This document shows, one piece after another, positions 9,084 through 18,333 of a DNA stretch of 64,000 nucleotides. A program made the translations under genes and the position numbers. The stretch is from Bacteroides propionicigenes (lineage in GTDB: Bacteria > Bacteroidota > Bacteroidia > Bacteroidales > Bacteroidaceae), in assembly GCF_018390535.1 (NCBI RefSeq), contig NZ_JAHBBW010000014.1:50676-114675 (forward strand), given 5' to 3'. A model generated the notes under the pieces. That model did no database searches. It saw only the letters and a list, made by a program, of their open reading frames with translations, and was not told the DNA's origin. Within the stretch, counting starts at the first letter, position 1, and each line of letters begins with the position of its first letter.

Positions 9084-10469
9084 ATGAATATAGAAACTAT
9101 AAAATCCGTTTATTTCGTCGGCGCCGGCGGCATTGGCATGAGCGCACTGATACGCTATTTCCTTTCCAAAGGCAAATTCGTAGCAGGGTATGACCGCACA
9201 CCAAGCGCGCTGACCGGACATCTGATTGCAGAAGGTGCACAAATACATTATGAGGAAAACGTCGCCCTCATTCCGGAGAATTGTAAGGAGAAAGAAAGCA
9301 CTCTGGTTGTGTACACCCCTGCCATTCCTCAAGAACATGCTGAGTTGACATACTTCCATGAAAACGGCTTTGAGATACATAAACGTTCCCAAGTACTGGG
9401 TACAATCACCCGCAGCAGCAAGGGACTGTGCGTTGCCGGCACTCATGGAAAGACCACTACGAGTACAATGGCCGCACACCTATTCCACCAGTCGCATATA
9501 GGCTGTACCGCTTTTCTCGGCGGTATTTCCAAAAACTACGGAACAAACCTGCTTTTGTCGCAAACCAGCCCGTACACTGTAATTGAAGCGGACGAATTCG
9601 ACCGTTCCTTTCACTGGCTCTCTCCCTATATGAGCGTCATCACCGCCACAGACCCCGACCATTTGGATATATACGGTACACGCGAAGCTTACCTTGAAAG
9701 TTTCCGCCACTACACCACCCTTATCCAACCGGGAGGCGCATTGATTATCCGTAAAGGCCTTGCCTTGCAGCCGGAGGTACAACCGGGAGTAAAGATATAC
9801 ACCTACTCTCGCAACGAAGGAGACTTCCATGCAGAGAATATCCGCATCGGCAATGGTGAAATCTTCATAGACTTCGTTGCGCCGGACACCCGCATCAATG
9901 ACATCCGGCTCGGTGTGCCCATCGGCATCAACATAGAAAACGGCGTGGCTGCCATGGCGCTTGCCCACCTGAACGGGGTCACCGATGAGGAAATCAAACA
10001 AGGAATGGCAAGTTTCCGCGGAGTAGACCGCCGCTTTGACTTCAAGATTAAAACAGACAAGCTCGTATTCCTCAGCGACTACGCCCATCATCCTGCCGAA
10101 ATCGCACAAAGCGTAACGTCCATTCGCGAACTCTACAAGGACAAGAAGATAACCGCTATCTTCCAGCCGCACCTTTATACCCGCACCAAGGATTTCTACA
10201 AAGAGTTTGCAGACAGTCTTTCTCTATTGGACGAGGTGATTCTGACAGAAATCTATCCTGCCCGCGAGCAACCCATTCCCGGTGTCAGCAGCCGGCTCAT
10301 TTATGACAACCTGCGCCCAGGTATCGAAAAGTGCATTTGTAAGAAAGAAGATATTCTGAACCTGCTTTCGGAGAAACCTATCGAAGTGCTGATAGTGTTG
10401 GGAGCCGGCGACTTGGATAACTATGTGCCTTCCATAACCCAATTGCTTGAACAGAGAGCAAACAGTTAA
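9084..10469 (+). CDS. murC: UDP-MurNAc:L-alanine ligase
   Basis: First Mur ligase of the stem peptide, adding L-alanine to UDP-MurNAc in the cytoplasm. It begins with the dinucleotide-like UDP-binding motif GAGGIGMSAL (residues 13-22), has the ATP loop GTHGKTTT at 119-126 and ends with the DYAHHP and QPHLYTR motifs of the C-terminal domain. At 461 residues it is a normal length. It is placed between murG and ftsQ. The ddl gene that often sits here is absent. Confidence 0.97.
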   Translation: MNIETIKSVYFVGAGGIGMSALIRYFLSKGKFVAGYDRTPSALTGHLIAEGAQIHYEENVALIPENCKEKESTLVVYTPAIPQEHAELTYFHENGFEIHKRSQVLGTITRSSKGLCVAGTHGKTTTSTMAAHLFHQSHIGCTAFLGGISKNYGTNLLLSQTSPYTVIEADEFDRSFHWLSPYMSVITATDPDHLDIYGTREAYLESFRHYTTLIQPGGALIIRKGLALQPEVQPGVKIYTYSRNEGDFHAENIRIGNGEIFIDFVAPDTRINDIRLGVPIGINIENGVAAMALAHLNGVTDEEIKQGMASFRGVDRRFDFKIKTDKLVFLSDYAHHPAEIAQSVTSIRELYKDKKITAIFQPHLYTRTKDFYKEFADSLSLLDEVILTEIYPAREQPIPGVSSRLIYDNLRPGIEKCICKKEDILNLLSEKPIEVLIVLGAGDLDNYVPSITQLLEQRANS

Positions 10470-10498
10470 TAATAAATCGTGAAACAGTAAATAAGCCT

Positions 10499-11236
10499 AT
10501 GATTAAACGGATTTTACTCTCCATCGTCCTGCTGCTTGTCCTCGCCTATCTGGTAGTAGCCGTTACCGCTTTCAACCGAAAGCCGGTCGGTCAGGTGTGC
10601 CGCGATGTAGAGTTGGTCATCAAGGATACGGTATACGCCGGTTTCATCACGAAAAAGGAAGTAGCCGCCATGCTGGAGAAGAAAGGCATCAGCCCCATAG
10701 GCAAAAACTTGGATCGTATCCGCACCAAGACTTTAGAACAGGTACTCTCCAAGCATCCGCTTATCGACGAAGTGGAATGTTACAAGACACCAAGCGGCAA
10801 ACTCTGTATCGAAGTAAGCCAACGCATTCCAATCCTGCGGATAATGAGTGCCAATGGCGATAACTACTATCTGGACAACAAAGGCACAGTGATGCCGCCT
10901 GATGCAAAGTGCGTTGCACACCTCGCCATTGTAACCGGAAACGTAGAAAAGTCGTTTGCCATGAGGGATTTATATAAGTTTGGTGTATTTTTGCAAAAGA
11001 ATTCGTTCTGGGATGCACAAATCGAACAGATCCATGTATTACCGGGCAAAAACATAGAGTTAGTACCGCGTGTAGGCGACCATATCATCTACCTCGGCAA
11101 ATTAGATGGTTTCGAACAAAAACTGAAACGAGTAAAGACATTCTACGAAAAAGGCTTAAACAAAGTAGGCTGGAACAAATATTCCCGCATCAGTGTTGAA
11201 TTCGGTAACCAGATTATCTGCACGAAAAGAGAATAG
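10499..11236 (+). CDS. ftsQ: Cell division protein FtsQ/DivIB
   Basis: Bitopic division protein linking early and late septal proteins. It has one N-terminal membrane segment (about residues 4-24), then a periplasmic POTRA-like domain (from about 35 to 110) and a beta domain (VSQRIPILRI and following). Sequence conservation in this family is low, so the call rests on architecture, length (245) and position between murC and ftsA. The 29-base spacer before it contains an AAATCGT...AGTAAAT motif resembling the array upstream of ftsI. Confidence 0.9.
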   Translation: MIKRILLSIVLLLVLAYLVVAVTAFNRKPVGQVCRDVELVIKDTVYAGFITKKEVAAMLEKKGISPIGKNLDRIRTKTLEQVLSKHPLIDEVECYKTPSGKLCIEVSQRIPILRIMSANGDNYYLDNKGTVMPPDAKCVAHLAIVTGNVEKSFAMRDLYKFGVFLQKNSFWDAQIEQIHVLPGKNIELVPRVGDHIIYLGKLDGFEQKLKRVKTFYEKGLNKVGWNKYSRISVEFGNQIICTKRE

Positions 11237-11290
11237 TTTCCGTGTAGCAAATAGTAGACAGTAAATAGTAAAATAGTAAATAAAATAGTT

Positions 11291-12703
11291 ATGGCAACAA
11301 CAGATTTCATCGCCGCTATTGAGTTGAGTTCTTCCAAGATTTCCGGTATCACAGGAAAGAAGAACAGTGACGGAAGTATTCAGGTGTTGGCTTATGCACG
11401 TGAAGACGCCTCCTCGTTCATTCACAAGGGTGTCATCTACAACATAGATAAGACAGCGCAGGCATTGACTTCCATCACCAACAAACTGGAAAGCCAGCTT
11501 AACAACTCCATTGCCAAAGTATATGTAGGCATCGGCGGACAATCATTGCGCACAGTAAAAAATGCGGTAAGTCGTACACTGGAAGAGGAAGGCATCATCT
11601 CACAAGAGCTGGTAGACTCTATCTGCGACGAGAACCTTGAAGTGCCGTTGGCAGACATGAGTGTACTGGATGTTGCCCCTCAAGAATATAAGATAGACAA
11701 TAACCTCCAAGCCGACCCGGTAGGAGTGGCAGGGCAGCATATCACAGGACAATTCCTCAATATCGTAGCCCGCGCTTCACTCAAGAAGAATCTGGAACAC
11801 AGTTTTGAGCAGGCAAAGGTAGAGATAGCCGACCTTCTCATCGCCCCGATAGCGTTGGCAAATGCCGTTTTAACGGAAAATGAAATGCGCTCGGGCTGTG
11901 CGTTGGTGGATTTTGGCGCCGATACAACTACTATTTCAGTTTATAAGAACAACATTCTCCGCTACCTGAGTGTATTGCCTTTGGGCGGAAACACCATCAC
12001 CCGTGACATCACCTCATTGCAAATGGAGGAACAAGATGCCGAAAAACTGAAATTGCAATACGGCAACGCCCTTTACGAAGAAGAGGAAGATAGCGAAACT
12101 CCCGCCGTATGTACGCTGGACGACGGACGCACTATCGAACAGGCCACACTGAATAACATCATCGAAGCCCGTGCCGAAGAAATCCTTGCCAACGTATGGA
12201 ACCAGTTACAACTCTCCGGCTATGAAGACAAGCTGTTCTCCGGAGTAGTATTCACCGGTGGCGGCGCAAACCTGAAGAACATTGAAGAAGCTTTCCGCAA
12301 GCACAGCAAAATAGAGAAGATAAAAACAATGCGCTTTGTCCATAATACGATTCACGGCTTCAGTGACGTGCTGACCAAAGACGGTATGCAGAATACATTG
12401 CTCGGCCTTCTTGCCGCAGGCAATGAAAATTGCTGCCGGCAAGAGGTAAAGCCTGCACAACCTGCCGGTAATCCCACGCCCAAACCGGTAGATATGTTCG
12501 GCAATGACGAAGCCCTGAAAGAACAGGAAGCCGCAGCCCGTGCCGCCAAAGCTCAACGCGAGAAAGAGGAAAAGGAGCGCAGAGAGAAAGAACGTAGAGA
12601 CCGGGAGAAGAAAGATAAAGAGAAGAAGAAAGGTCCCAGCTGGTTTGAAAAAACCTTCAACAAACTCTCCAACGAGATATTCTCAGATGACGATATGAAA
12701 TAA
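11291..12703 (+). CDS. ftsA: Cell division protein FtsA (actin-like membrane anchor of the Z ring)
   Basis: Actin-fold ATPase that tethers FtsZ to the membrane and recruits downstream division proteins. ATP-site motifs are visible: the N-terminal phosphate-1 region (AAIELSSSKISG), phosphate-2 (ALVDFGADTT) and the adenosine motif (VVFTGGGANLKN). After the actin core comes an Ala/Glu/Lys/Arg-rich linker (about residues 400-450, almost entirely charged). It ends in a short amphipathic helix (WFEKTFNKLSNEIF) that should be the membrane-targeting sequence. The charged linker is long compared with E. coli FtsA (420 residues against 470 here). Confidence 0.95.
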   Translation: MATTDFIAAIELSSSKISGITGKKNSDGSIQVLAYAREDASSFIHKGVIYNIDKTAQALTSITNKLESQLNNSIAKVYVGIGGQSLRTVKNAVSRTLEEEGIISQELVDSICDENLEVPLADMSVLDVAPQEYKIDNNLQADPVGVAGQHITGQFLNIVARASLKKNLEHSFEQAKVEIADLLIAPIALANAVLTENEMRSGCALVDFGADTTTISVYKNNILRYLSVLPLGGNTITRDITSLQMEEQDAEKLKLQYGNALYEEEEDSETPAVCTLDDGRTIEQATLNNIIEARAEEILANVWNQLQLSGYEDKLFSGVVFTGGGANLKNIEEAFRKHSKIEKIKTMRFVHNTIHGFSDVLTKDGMQNTLLGLLAAGNENCCRQEVKPAQPAGNPTPKPVDMFGNDEALKEQEAAARAAKAQREKEEKERREKERRDREKKDKEKKKGPSWFEKTFNKLSNEIFSDDDMK

Positions 12704-12723
12704 TTCAAAAAAACTATATAATC

Positions 12724-14037
12724 ATGGATGATATAGCACAATTCGATTTTCCGACCGATTCACCAAAGATTATTAAAGTTATCGGTGTAGGTGGTGGTGG
12801 CGGTAATGCCGTAAACCATATGTATCGGGAAGGCATACATGATGTTGCTTTCGTCGTTTGCAATACCGACCGCAAAGCATTGGAAGAATCTCCGGTTCCG
12901 GTCAAACTGCAACTGGGGCACGAAGGATTGGGAGCCGGAAACCGCCCCAAGAAAGCGAAAGAAGCAACTGAAGAAAGCATTAACGAAGTGCAAGGTATGC
13001 TGAATGACGGTACGAAAATGGTATTCATCACCGCCGGCATGGGTGGCGGCACTGGTACCGGCGCAGCCCCTACCATTGCCCGGATTGCCAAAGATATGGA
13101 TATACTGACCGTCGGCATCGTCACTATTCCTTTCCGCTGGGAGGGGGATAAAAAGATAGATCAGGCACTGGACGGTGTAGAAGAAATCAGCAAACATGTA
13201 GATGCGCTGCTTGTCATCAACAACGAGAAGCTGGGCGAGATTTATCCGGACCTCTCCGTTACCAGTGCATTTGCCAAAGCAAATGACACATTGCTGATTG
13301 CCGCCAAGAGCATTGCCGAAATCATCACTATGCGAGGCATCATTAATCTCGACTTCAACGATGTAAAAACAGTTATGAAGGACGGCGGGGTAGCTATCAT
13401 GAGTACCGGTTACGGCGAAGGCGAAAGCCGCGTCAGCGAAGCCATCAAAAATGCACAGCACTCTCCGCTACTCAATAACAATGACATCTTCAACTCCAAG
13501 AAAGTATTGCTCAATATTTCCTACAGTCCCGACCATGAACTGATGATGAGCGAAATGGATGAAGTAAAGGAATTTATGAACCGTTTCAACCGTGACTTCG
13601 AAACCAAATTCGGTATGGCCGAAGATCCGGAACTGGGACAAAGCGTCAAGATTACCTTACTTGCCACCGGCTTCGGCATTCAGGATATTCATATGAAAGA
13701 AATGGATGAACGCATCACTCAGCGTACTGCAGAAGAGCAAAAACGCCTTGCCGAACTGGAAGAGGAAGAAGAACAGAGACGCTCACGCCGCGAAACATAC
13801 TACGGAAAGGATGCCAATGCCAAGTACCAACGTCTGCGCCGCCGGCATATTTATATTTTCAACCCCGAAGATATGGACAATACTGACATCATCAGCATGG
13901 TAGAGAACTCTCCCACCTACCTGCGCGATAAAAGTACACTGGCTACAATTAAAATCAAGGCGGAGGAAGCCGGAATGCTCGCTACCGAAGAAGCCCAAGA
14001 AACCGAAAACGGTAATGGCAACGTAATTACTTTCTAA
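12724..14037 (+). CDS. ftsZ: Cell division GTPase FtsZ
   Basis: Tubulin-like GTPase that forms the cytokinetic ring. GTP-binding motifs are IGVGGGGGNAV (residues 20-30) and the tubulin signature GGGTGTGA (107-114). The GTPase core ends near residue 330. It is followed by a Glu/Arg-rich segment and a roughly 80-residue C-terminal region (RHIYIFNPEDMDN, then LRDKSTLATIKI) that differs from the short conserved tail of proteobacterial FtsZ. That tail may carry the FtsA-binding peptide. It lies 20 bases downstream of ftsA. Confidence 0.97.
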   Translation: MDDIAQFDFPTDSPKIIKVIGVGGGGGNAVNHMYREGIHDVAFVVCNTDRKALEESPVPVKLQLGHEGLGAGNRPKKAKEATEESINEVQGMLNDGTKMVFITAGMGGGTGTGAAPTIARIAKDMDILTVGIVTIPFRWEGDKKIDQALDGVEEISKHVDALLVINNEKLGEIYPDLSVTSAFAKANDTLLIAAKSIAEIITMRGIINLDFNDVKTVMKDGGVAIMSTGYGEGESRVSEAIKNAQHSPLLNNNDIFNSKKVLLNISYSPDHELMMSEMDEVKEFMNRFNRDFETKFGMAEDPELGQSVKITLLATGFGIQDIHMKEMDERITQRTAEEQKRLAELEEEEEQRRSRRETYYGKDANAKYQRLRRRHIYIFNPEDMDNTDIISMVENSPTYLRDKSTLATIKIKAEEAGMLATEEAQETENGNGNVITF

Positions 14038-14112
14038 ACTGCCGACGCGACGGTTCGAAAACTTCGACCGGAGATAGCAAATTGCAAATAATAAAACTAT
14101 AAATATAATAAG

Positions 14113-14562
14113 ATGGATTTATTTGAAAAAGTCAGCGAAGACATTAAAACCGCAATGAAGGCTAAAGATAAAGTAGCCCTGGAAACTTTGAGAAACGTAA
14201 AGAAAGTATTCCTTGAAGCAAAGACTGCTCCGGGAGCCAATGATACCCTGACCGATACCGACGCCCTGAAAATCATTCAGAAACTGACCAAACAAGGCAA
14301 AGATGCTGCCGAAATTTATGTACAACAAGGACGTCAGGACCTTGCCGATGCAGAACTGGCACAAGTGAAAGTCATGGAAGCATATCTGCCCAAACAGATG
14401 TCTCCCGAAGAACTGGAAGCTGCCCTGAAAACAATCATTGCCGAAGTAGGCGCTACCGGTGGCAAAGACATGGGCAAGGTAATGGGCGTAGCCAGCAAGA
14501 AACTTGCCGGACTTGCCGAAGGACGTGCCATTTCAGCCAAAGTAAAAGAACTGTTGGGATAA
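14113..14562 (+). CDS. GatB/YqeY-domain protein
   Basis: A 149-residue cytoplasmic protein of the YqeY family, homologous to the tRNA-binding tail domain of the amidotransferase subunit GatB. Typical sequences are the N-terminal helix DIKTAMKAKDKVALETLR and the C-terminal helical repeat with GKDMGKVMG and GRAISAKVKELL. The family is thought to act on or near tRNA, but its reaction is not established. It is the last gene of the dcw run and is closed by the hairpin at 14601-14658. Confidence 0.9.
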   Translation: MDLFEKVSEDIKTAMKAKDKVALETLRNVKKVFLEAKTAPGANDTLTDTDALKIIQKLTKQGKDAAEIYVQQGRQDLADAELAQVKVMEAYLPKQMSPEELEAALKTIIAEVGATGGKDMGKVMGVASKKLAGLAEGRAISAKVKELLG

Positions 14563-14600
14563 GAGTTCCTCCGTTCCCAATATAAGTAGAGCCATATCAC

Positions 14601-14658
14601 TCGCCCGCAATCATTTGTTTATAGTTTTTCTACACCATAAACAAATGATTGCGGGCGA
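14601..14658. terminator. Long perfect inverted repeat, bidirectional terminator
   Basis: Arms 14601-14622 and 14637-14658 are perfect complements (22 base pairs) around a 14-base loop rich in T. It lies exactly between the convergent ends of the YqeY gene (+) and recO (-), ending 3 bases from the recO stop. The position suggests termination in both directions. The T-runs are in the loop rather than after the stem, so it may instead stabilise both 3' ends. Confidence 0.75.
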
Positions 14659-14661
14659 AAC

Positions 14662-15390
14662 TCAATCAAACAACTCTTTCAGAACCTCCAAAGACTTCAA
14701 TACGGGAAAATCGGGCAGATGCAAACGGTAATACTCATTCATTATTGTCAGACAGCGGGCACGTTCGGTGCGGCTCATGGCAAAGAGATGCATCGTTTCG
14801 TAATTCATGCGCATCAACCCCGTCAGGCGAGATGCCTCCTCCGGGCCTATGTAGCCAGAGTGTAGTTGCGGGCGCAACGGGGTAAAACAAGCATTCTGCA
14901 AATCAAAGAAATCACCGCTGCGGTAATCTTCCAAATTAGGATATAATCCGAGGAAACGGGACAAACGCATCAAAAAGACCAAATGAAAATTGGCAAAACC
15001 GCTGCCGCACTCATCCAACCAAATAATGGAATGCTGCAAATAAGCGAACAGAGGACGGTTTTCCGCTTCTTCACGCAAAGCACGATATAGGAACTCGGAC
15101 AAAAACAAAGCGATAGCAGACTTATAAGGGTCATAAGGAATGGAAGTAAAAGGATAAAGCGATTTCGCTTCTTTTACTTTATATATAGCAGTATTCGGCC
15201 GAAAATCCGCTTCCAGCTCCACCAAGGACAAAGGTTGGAACAATACCGACTTCACCGCCGCCTTGCGCGAACGGGATACCGGAACCAAAAAAGAAGCCCG
15301 TCCGGATACCTCTGTATAGATGTCCACTATAATAGAAGTATCCTTATACTTTAAAGAATGCAATACGATTCCCTGTGTTTTCTGTAACAT
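14662..15390 (-). CDS. recO: DNA repair protein RecO
   Basis: RecFOR-pathway mediator that helps load RecA onto SSB-coated single-stranded DNA. It has an N-terminal OB fold (starts [15 protein letters not shown]) followed by a helical domain. At 242 residues it has the usual length. The cysteine cluster that binds zinc in some RecO proteins is not evident. A TAGCTTTG element (minus strand, 15423-15430) is a plausible -7 box for its own promoter. Confidence 0.93.
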   Translation of the reverse strand: MLQKTQGIVLHSLKYKDTSIIVDIYTEVSGRASFLVPVSRSRKAAVKSVLFQPLSLVELEADFRPNTAIYKVKEAKSLYPFTSIPYDPYKSAIALFLSEFLYRALREEAENRPLFAYLQHSIIWLDECGSGFANFHLVFLMRLSRFLGLYPNLEDYRSGDFFDLQNACFTPLRPQLHSGYIGPEEASRLTGLMRMNYETMHLFAMSRTERARCLTIMNEYYRLHLPDFPVLKSLEVLKELFD

Positions 15391-15588
15391 TTCCGTCCTT
15401 TGTCAAGTTTCAATCCTGCAAACAAAGCTACAAAAAAAGCATGAAACCACAGAATTTAAAGAAGAGGAATAAAAAAACGAGGTAAAAGAATAAAAAATAC
15501 AATACATATATACACCTGATTATCAGTAGATAAAATCCAAGAATAAAGGAATTACCTGAGAAATGCTATAAAATTTTCATCAGAAATG

Positions 15589-15619
15589 TTTGCCAATTCA
15601 AAAATAGTTTCTACCTTTG
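15589..15619 (+). promoter_or_regulatory. Bacteroides-type promoter for tRNA-Glu and rpsT
   Basis: TTTG at 15589-15592, then 19 bases, then TACCTTTG at 15612-15619 match the Bacteroides primary-sigma consensus exactly. Transcription should start near 15626, about 50 bases before the tRNA. Confidence 0.75.
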
Positions 15620-15674
15620 CAACCGCAAACGAAAGGAAAAGCGGATGCAAGAGCGGAAACGCTCACCAAAGGAT

Positions 15675-15746
15675 GGCCCGTTCGTCTATCGGTTAGGACG
15701 CAAGATTTTCATTCTTGAAAGGGGGGTTCGATTCCCCCACGGGCTA
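15675..15746 (+). tRNA. tRNA-Glu (anticodon TTC)
   Basis: The cloverleaf can be drawn by hand. The 5' acceptor GGCCCGT pairs with ACGGGCT (first pair G-U), the anticodon stem CAAGA/TCTTG encloses loop TTTTCAT, giving anticodon TTC, and the T loop is GTTCGATTC. The discriminator is A at 15746, and the genomic sequence after it is CA, so CCA is not fully encoded. It is 40 bases upstream of rpsT and probably on the same transcript. Confidence 0.96.
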
Positions 15747-15786
15747 CAATTAAAAGAATAAACGAATTAAAAAAAGATTAGTCGAG

Positions 15787-16041
15787 ATGGCAAATCACAA
15801 ATCATCACTGAAGAGAATCAGACAAGAAGAGACAAGAAGACTTCACAACAGATATTATGGTAAGACCATGAGAAACGCTGTTCGCAAGCTTCGCGCTACT
15901 ACAGATAAAGCTGAAGCAACAGCTATGTATCCTGGTATCACCAAGATGTTGGATAAGTTGGCTAAGACTAACATAATCCACAAGAACAAAGCGAACAACT
16001 TGAAGTCTAAGTTGGCGGTTTACATCAACAAGCTCGGTTAA
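15787..16041 (+). CDS. rpsT: 30S ribosomal protein S20
   Basis: Small basic ribosomal protein (84 residues) that binds 16S rRNA near its 5' domain. It starts [13 protein letters not shown] and shows the [15 protein letters not shown] helix and the [12 protein letters not shown]...LKSKL C-terminal helix typical of S20. Its codon use is biased and free of rare codons, as expected for a highly expressed gene. It follows tRNA-Glu and is closed by the terminator at 16066-16093. Confidence 0.98.
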   Translation: MANHKSSLKRIRQEETRRLHNRYYGKTMRNAVRKLRATTDKAEATAMYPGITKMLDKLAKTNIIHKNKANNLKSKLAVYINKLG

Positions 16042-16065
16042 GCTGATAAGTAAAAAAGATATGAG

Positions 16066-16093
16066 AGGCTGGACTTTTTAGTCCGGCCTTTTC
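16066..16093 (+). terminator. Rho-independent terminator of rpsT
   Basis: Stem AGGCTGGAC (16066-16074) pairs with GTCCGGCCT (16081-16089), with one G-U pair, around loop TTTTTA. It is followed by a T-run. Confidence 0.9.
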
Positions 16094-16206
16094 TGCATTC
16101 ACATCATTCCTGCACCACATTCTCAAAGCAAGTCCTCACGATGCTAAAAAGCTGTAAACGACCCAAATTTATCAGAGCACAGGCATGATATATCAAGGAT
16201 TTTCAC

Positions 16207-16214
16207 TATTTTTG
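16207..16214 (+). promoter_or_regulatory. Candidate -7 box for gyrB
   Basis: TATTTTTG fits TAnnTTTG and lies 30 bases before the gyrB start. The -33 TTTG box is not clear, so this is a partial match. Confidence 0.45.
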
Positions 16215-16244
16215 CTTTGTTATTACAATAAGAGAAATTAGATT

Positions 16245-18206
16245 ATGACTGAAGAAGAAAAGATAAACGGCGAAAACAATTACTCGGCCAGTAACATCCA
16301 AGTTTTGGAAGGTTTGGAGGCCGTACGTAAACGTCCCGCCATGTATATCGGCGACATTAGTATCAAGGGACTTCATCACTTGGTTTACGAGGTTGTAGAC
16401 AACTCTATTGACGAAGCGCTCGCCGGTTATTGCGACCACATCGAGGTTACCATTAACGAAGACAACTCTATCACCGTACAAGATAACGGACGCGGTATTC
16501 CGGTAGACTTTCACGAAAAAGAACAGAAATCAGCTCTCGAAGTTGTTATGACTGTGCTGCACGCCGGTGGTAAGTTCGACAAGGGCTCTTATAAAGTATC
16601 CGGTGGTCTGCACGGTGTCGGCGTATCTTGTGTGAACGCATTGTCCACGCACATGACTACCCAAGTTTTCCGTAACGGAAAAGTCTATCAGCAAGAATAC
16701 GAATGCGGACATCCGCTTTATTCGGTAAAGGAAGTCGGCACTACCGAGATTACAGGTACACGCCAACAATTCTGGCCGGATGATACAATCTTTACCGAAA
16801 CGGTCTACAATTACGATATTCTGGCAACTCGTATGCGCGAGTTGGCTTATCTGAATGCCGGAATCAAAATCACGCTGACCGACCTTCGCGTAAAAGAAGA
16901 AGACGGAAGTTACAAACAAGAAATTTTCTATTCCGTAGAGGGCTTGAAGGAGTTTGTACGCTACATCGATTCTTCCCGCGAGCATCTGGTGAACGATGTC
17001 ATCTACATCAACACCGAAAAGCAAGGTACACCGGTGGAAGTAGCCATCATGTACAACACTTCCTACAACGAGAACATCCATTCTTATGTAAACAATATCA
17101 ATACCATTGAAGGTGGTACTCACTTGGCAGGTTTCCGCCGTGCGCTGACCCGTACATTAAAGAAATATGCCGAGGACAACAAGATGCTGGAAAAGGCAAA
17201 AGTAGAGATATCCGGTGATGACTTCCGCGAAGGTCTGACCGCCGTTATTTCTATCAAAGTGGCCGAACCGCAGTTTGAAGGGCAGACCAAAACCAAGCTC
17301 GGCAACAACGAGGTTATGGGAGCCGTAGACCAAGCCGTGGGCGAAGCGCTCTCCTACTATCTGGAAGAGCACCCCAAAGAGTCCAAGGTAATTGTAGACA
17401 AGGTGATATTGGCAGCACAAGCACGTGTGGCAGCACGCAAGGCACGTGAATCCGTACAGCGCAAGTCGCCGATGTCAGGCGGCGGTATGCCGGGCAAACT
17501 AGCCGACTGTTCCAGCAAAGACCCGGAAGAATGCGAATTGTTCCTCGTCGAGGGTGACTCTGCAGGCGGTTCTGCCAAACAAGGACGTAACCGCGCTTTC
17601 CAAGCTATCCTGCCGCTTCGCGGTAAGATTTTGAATGTGGAGAAAGCCATGTGGCACAAAGCATTCGAAAGCGACGAAGTAAACAACATCATCCAAGCCT
17701 TGGGTATCCGCTTCGGTGTAGACAGCGAAGACAGCAAAGAAGCCAACATAGACAAGCTGCGTTATAAGAAAGTAATCATCATGACCGATGCCGATGTCGA
17801 TGGTTCTCACATCGACACACTGATTATGACGCTCTTCTTCCGCTATTTCCCGCAGGTAATACAGCAAGGTTACTTGTATATTGCCACTCCCCCGCTCTAC
17901 CTTTGCACCAAGGGCAAAGTAAAAGAGTATTGCTGGACAGACCAGCAACGCCAGAAGTTTATCGACACTTATGGCGGCGGTTCGGAAAATGCAATCCATA
18001 CCCAACGCTACAAAGGTTTGGGTGAAATGAACCCGGAACAGCTGTGGGAAACAACCATGAATCCGGAAAACCGTATGCTGAAACAAGTACATCTTGAAAA
18101 TGCCGCCGAAGCCGACTACACGTTCTCCATGCTGATGGGTGAAGACGTAGGTCCGCGCCGCGATTTCATTGAAAAGAATGCAACGTATGCAAATATCGAT
18201 GCATAA
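16245..18206 (+). CDS. gyrB: DNA gyrase subunit B
   Basis: ATPase subunit of gyrase, which introduces negative supercoils together with GyrA. It has a GHKL ATPase domain (VVDNSIDEALAGYCD, DNGRGIPV, GGLHGVGVSCVNAL), a transducer domain, and a TOPRIM domain (VEGDSAGGSAKQGRNR, then MTDADVDGSHI). The C-terminal GyrB tail has RYKGLGEMNPEQLWETTMNP. The QRYKGLGEM form and overall length (653) favour GyrB over ParE. It is a single-gene transcription unit between two hairpins. Confidence 0.96.
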   Translation: MTEEEKINGENNYSASNIQVLEGLEAVRKRPAMYIGDISIKGLHHLVYEVVDNSIDEALAGYCDHIEVTINEDNSITVQDNGRGIPVDFHEKEQKSALEVVMTVLHAGGKFDKGSYKVSGGLHGVGVSCVNALSTHMTTQVFRNGKVYQQEYECGHPLYSVKEVGTTEITGTRQQFWPDDTIFTETVYNYDILATRMRELAYLNAGIKITLTDLRVKEEDGSYKQEIFYSVEGLKEFVRYIDSSREHLVNDVIYINTEKQGTPVEVAIMYNTSYNENIHSYVNNINTIEGGTHLAGFRRALTRTLKKYAEDNKMLEKAKVEISGDDFREGLTAVISIKVAEPQFEGQTKTKLGNNEVMGAVDQAVGEALSYYLEEHPKESKVIVDKVILAAQARVAARKARESVQRKSPMSGGGMPGKLADCSSKDPEECELFLVEGDSAGGSAKQGRNRAFQAILPLRGKILNVEKAMWHKAFESDEVNNIIQALGIRFGVDSEDSKEANIDKLRYKKVIIMTDADVDGSHIDTLIMTLFFRYFPQVIQQGYLYIATPPLYLCTKGKVKEYCWTDQQRQKFIDTYGGGSENAIHTQRYKGLGEMNPEQLWETTMNPENRMLKQVHLENAAEADYTFSMLMGEDVGPRRDFIEKNATYANIDA

Positions 18207-18213
18207 AAGGACA

Positions 18214-18246
18214 GTGATTAATGATTAGCATTTAGTCATTAATCAC
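18214..18246 (+). other. Hairpin after gyrB
   Basis: Perfect 11-base arms (18214-18224, 18236-18246) around an 11-base loop begin 8 bases after the gyrB stop. A T-run follows 9 bases later (18256-18260). It may be a weak terminator or a 3' stabilising stem. Confidence 0.5.
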
Positions 18247-18289
18247 CGAATAACGTTTTTATTTACCAACCTCACATCTTACAACGAAG

Positions 18290-18333
18290 AAGCTCCGGAC
18301 GGGCAGGAAATACCTGTTGACCGGAGCTTTTCT
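18290..18333. terminator. Bidirectional terminator between gyrB and the DUF3109 gene
   Basis: AAGCTCCGG (18290-18298) pairs with CCGGAGCTT (18321-18329), followed by TTTT. An inner CAGG/CCTG stem extends it. It lies between the convergent 3' ends. Confidence 0.8.
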
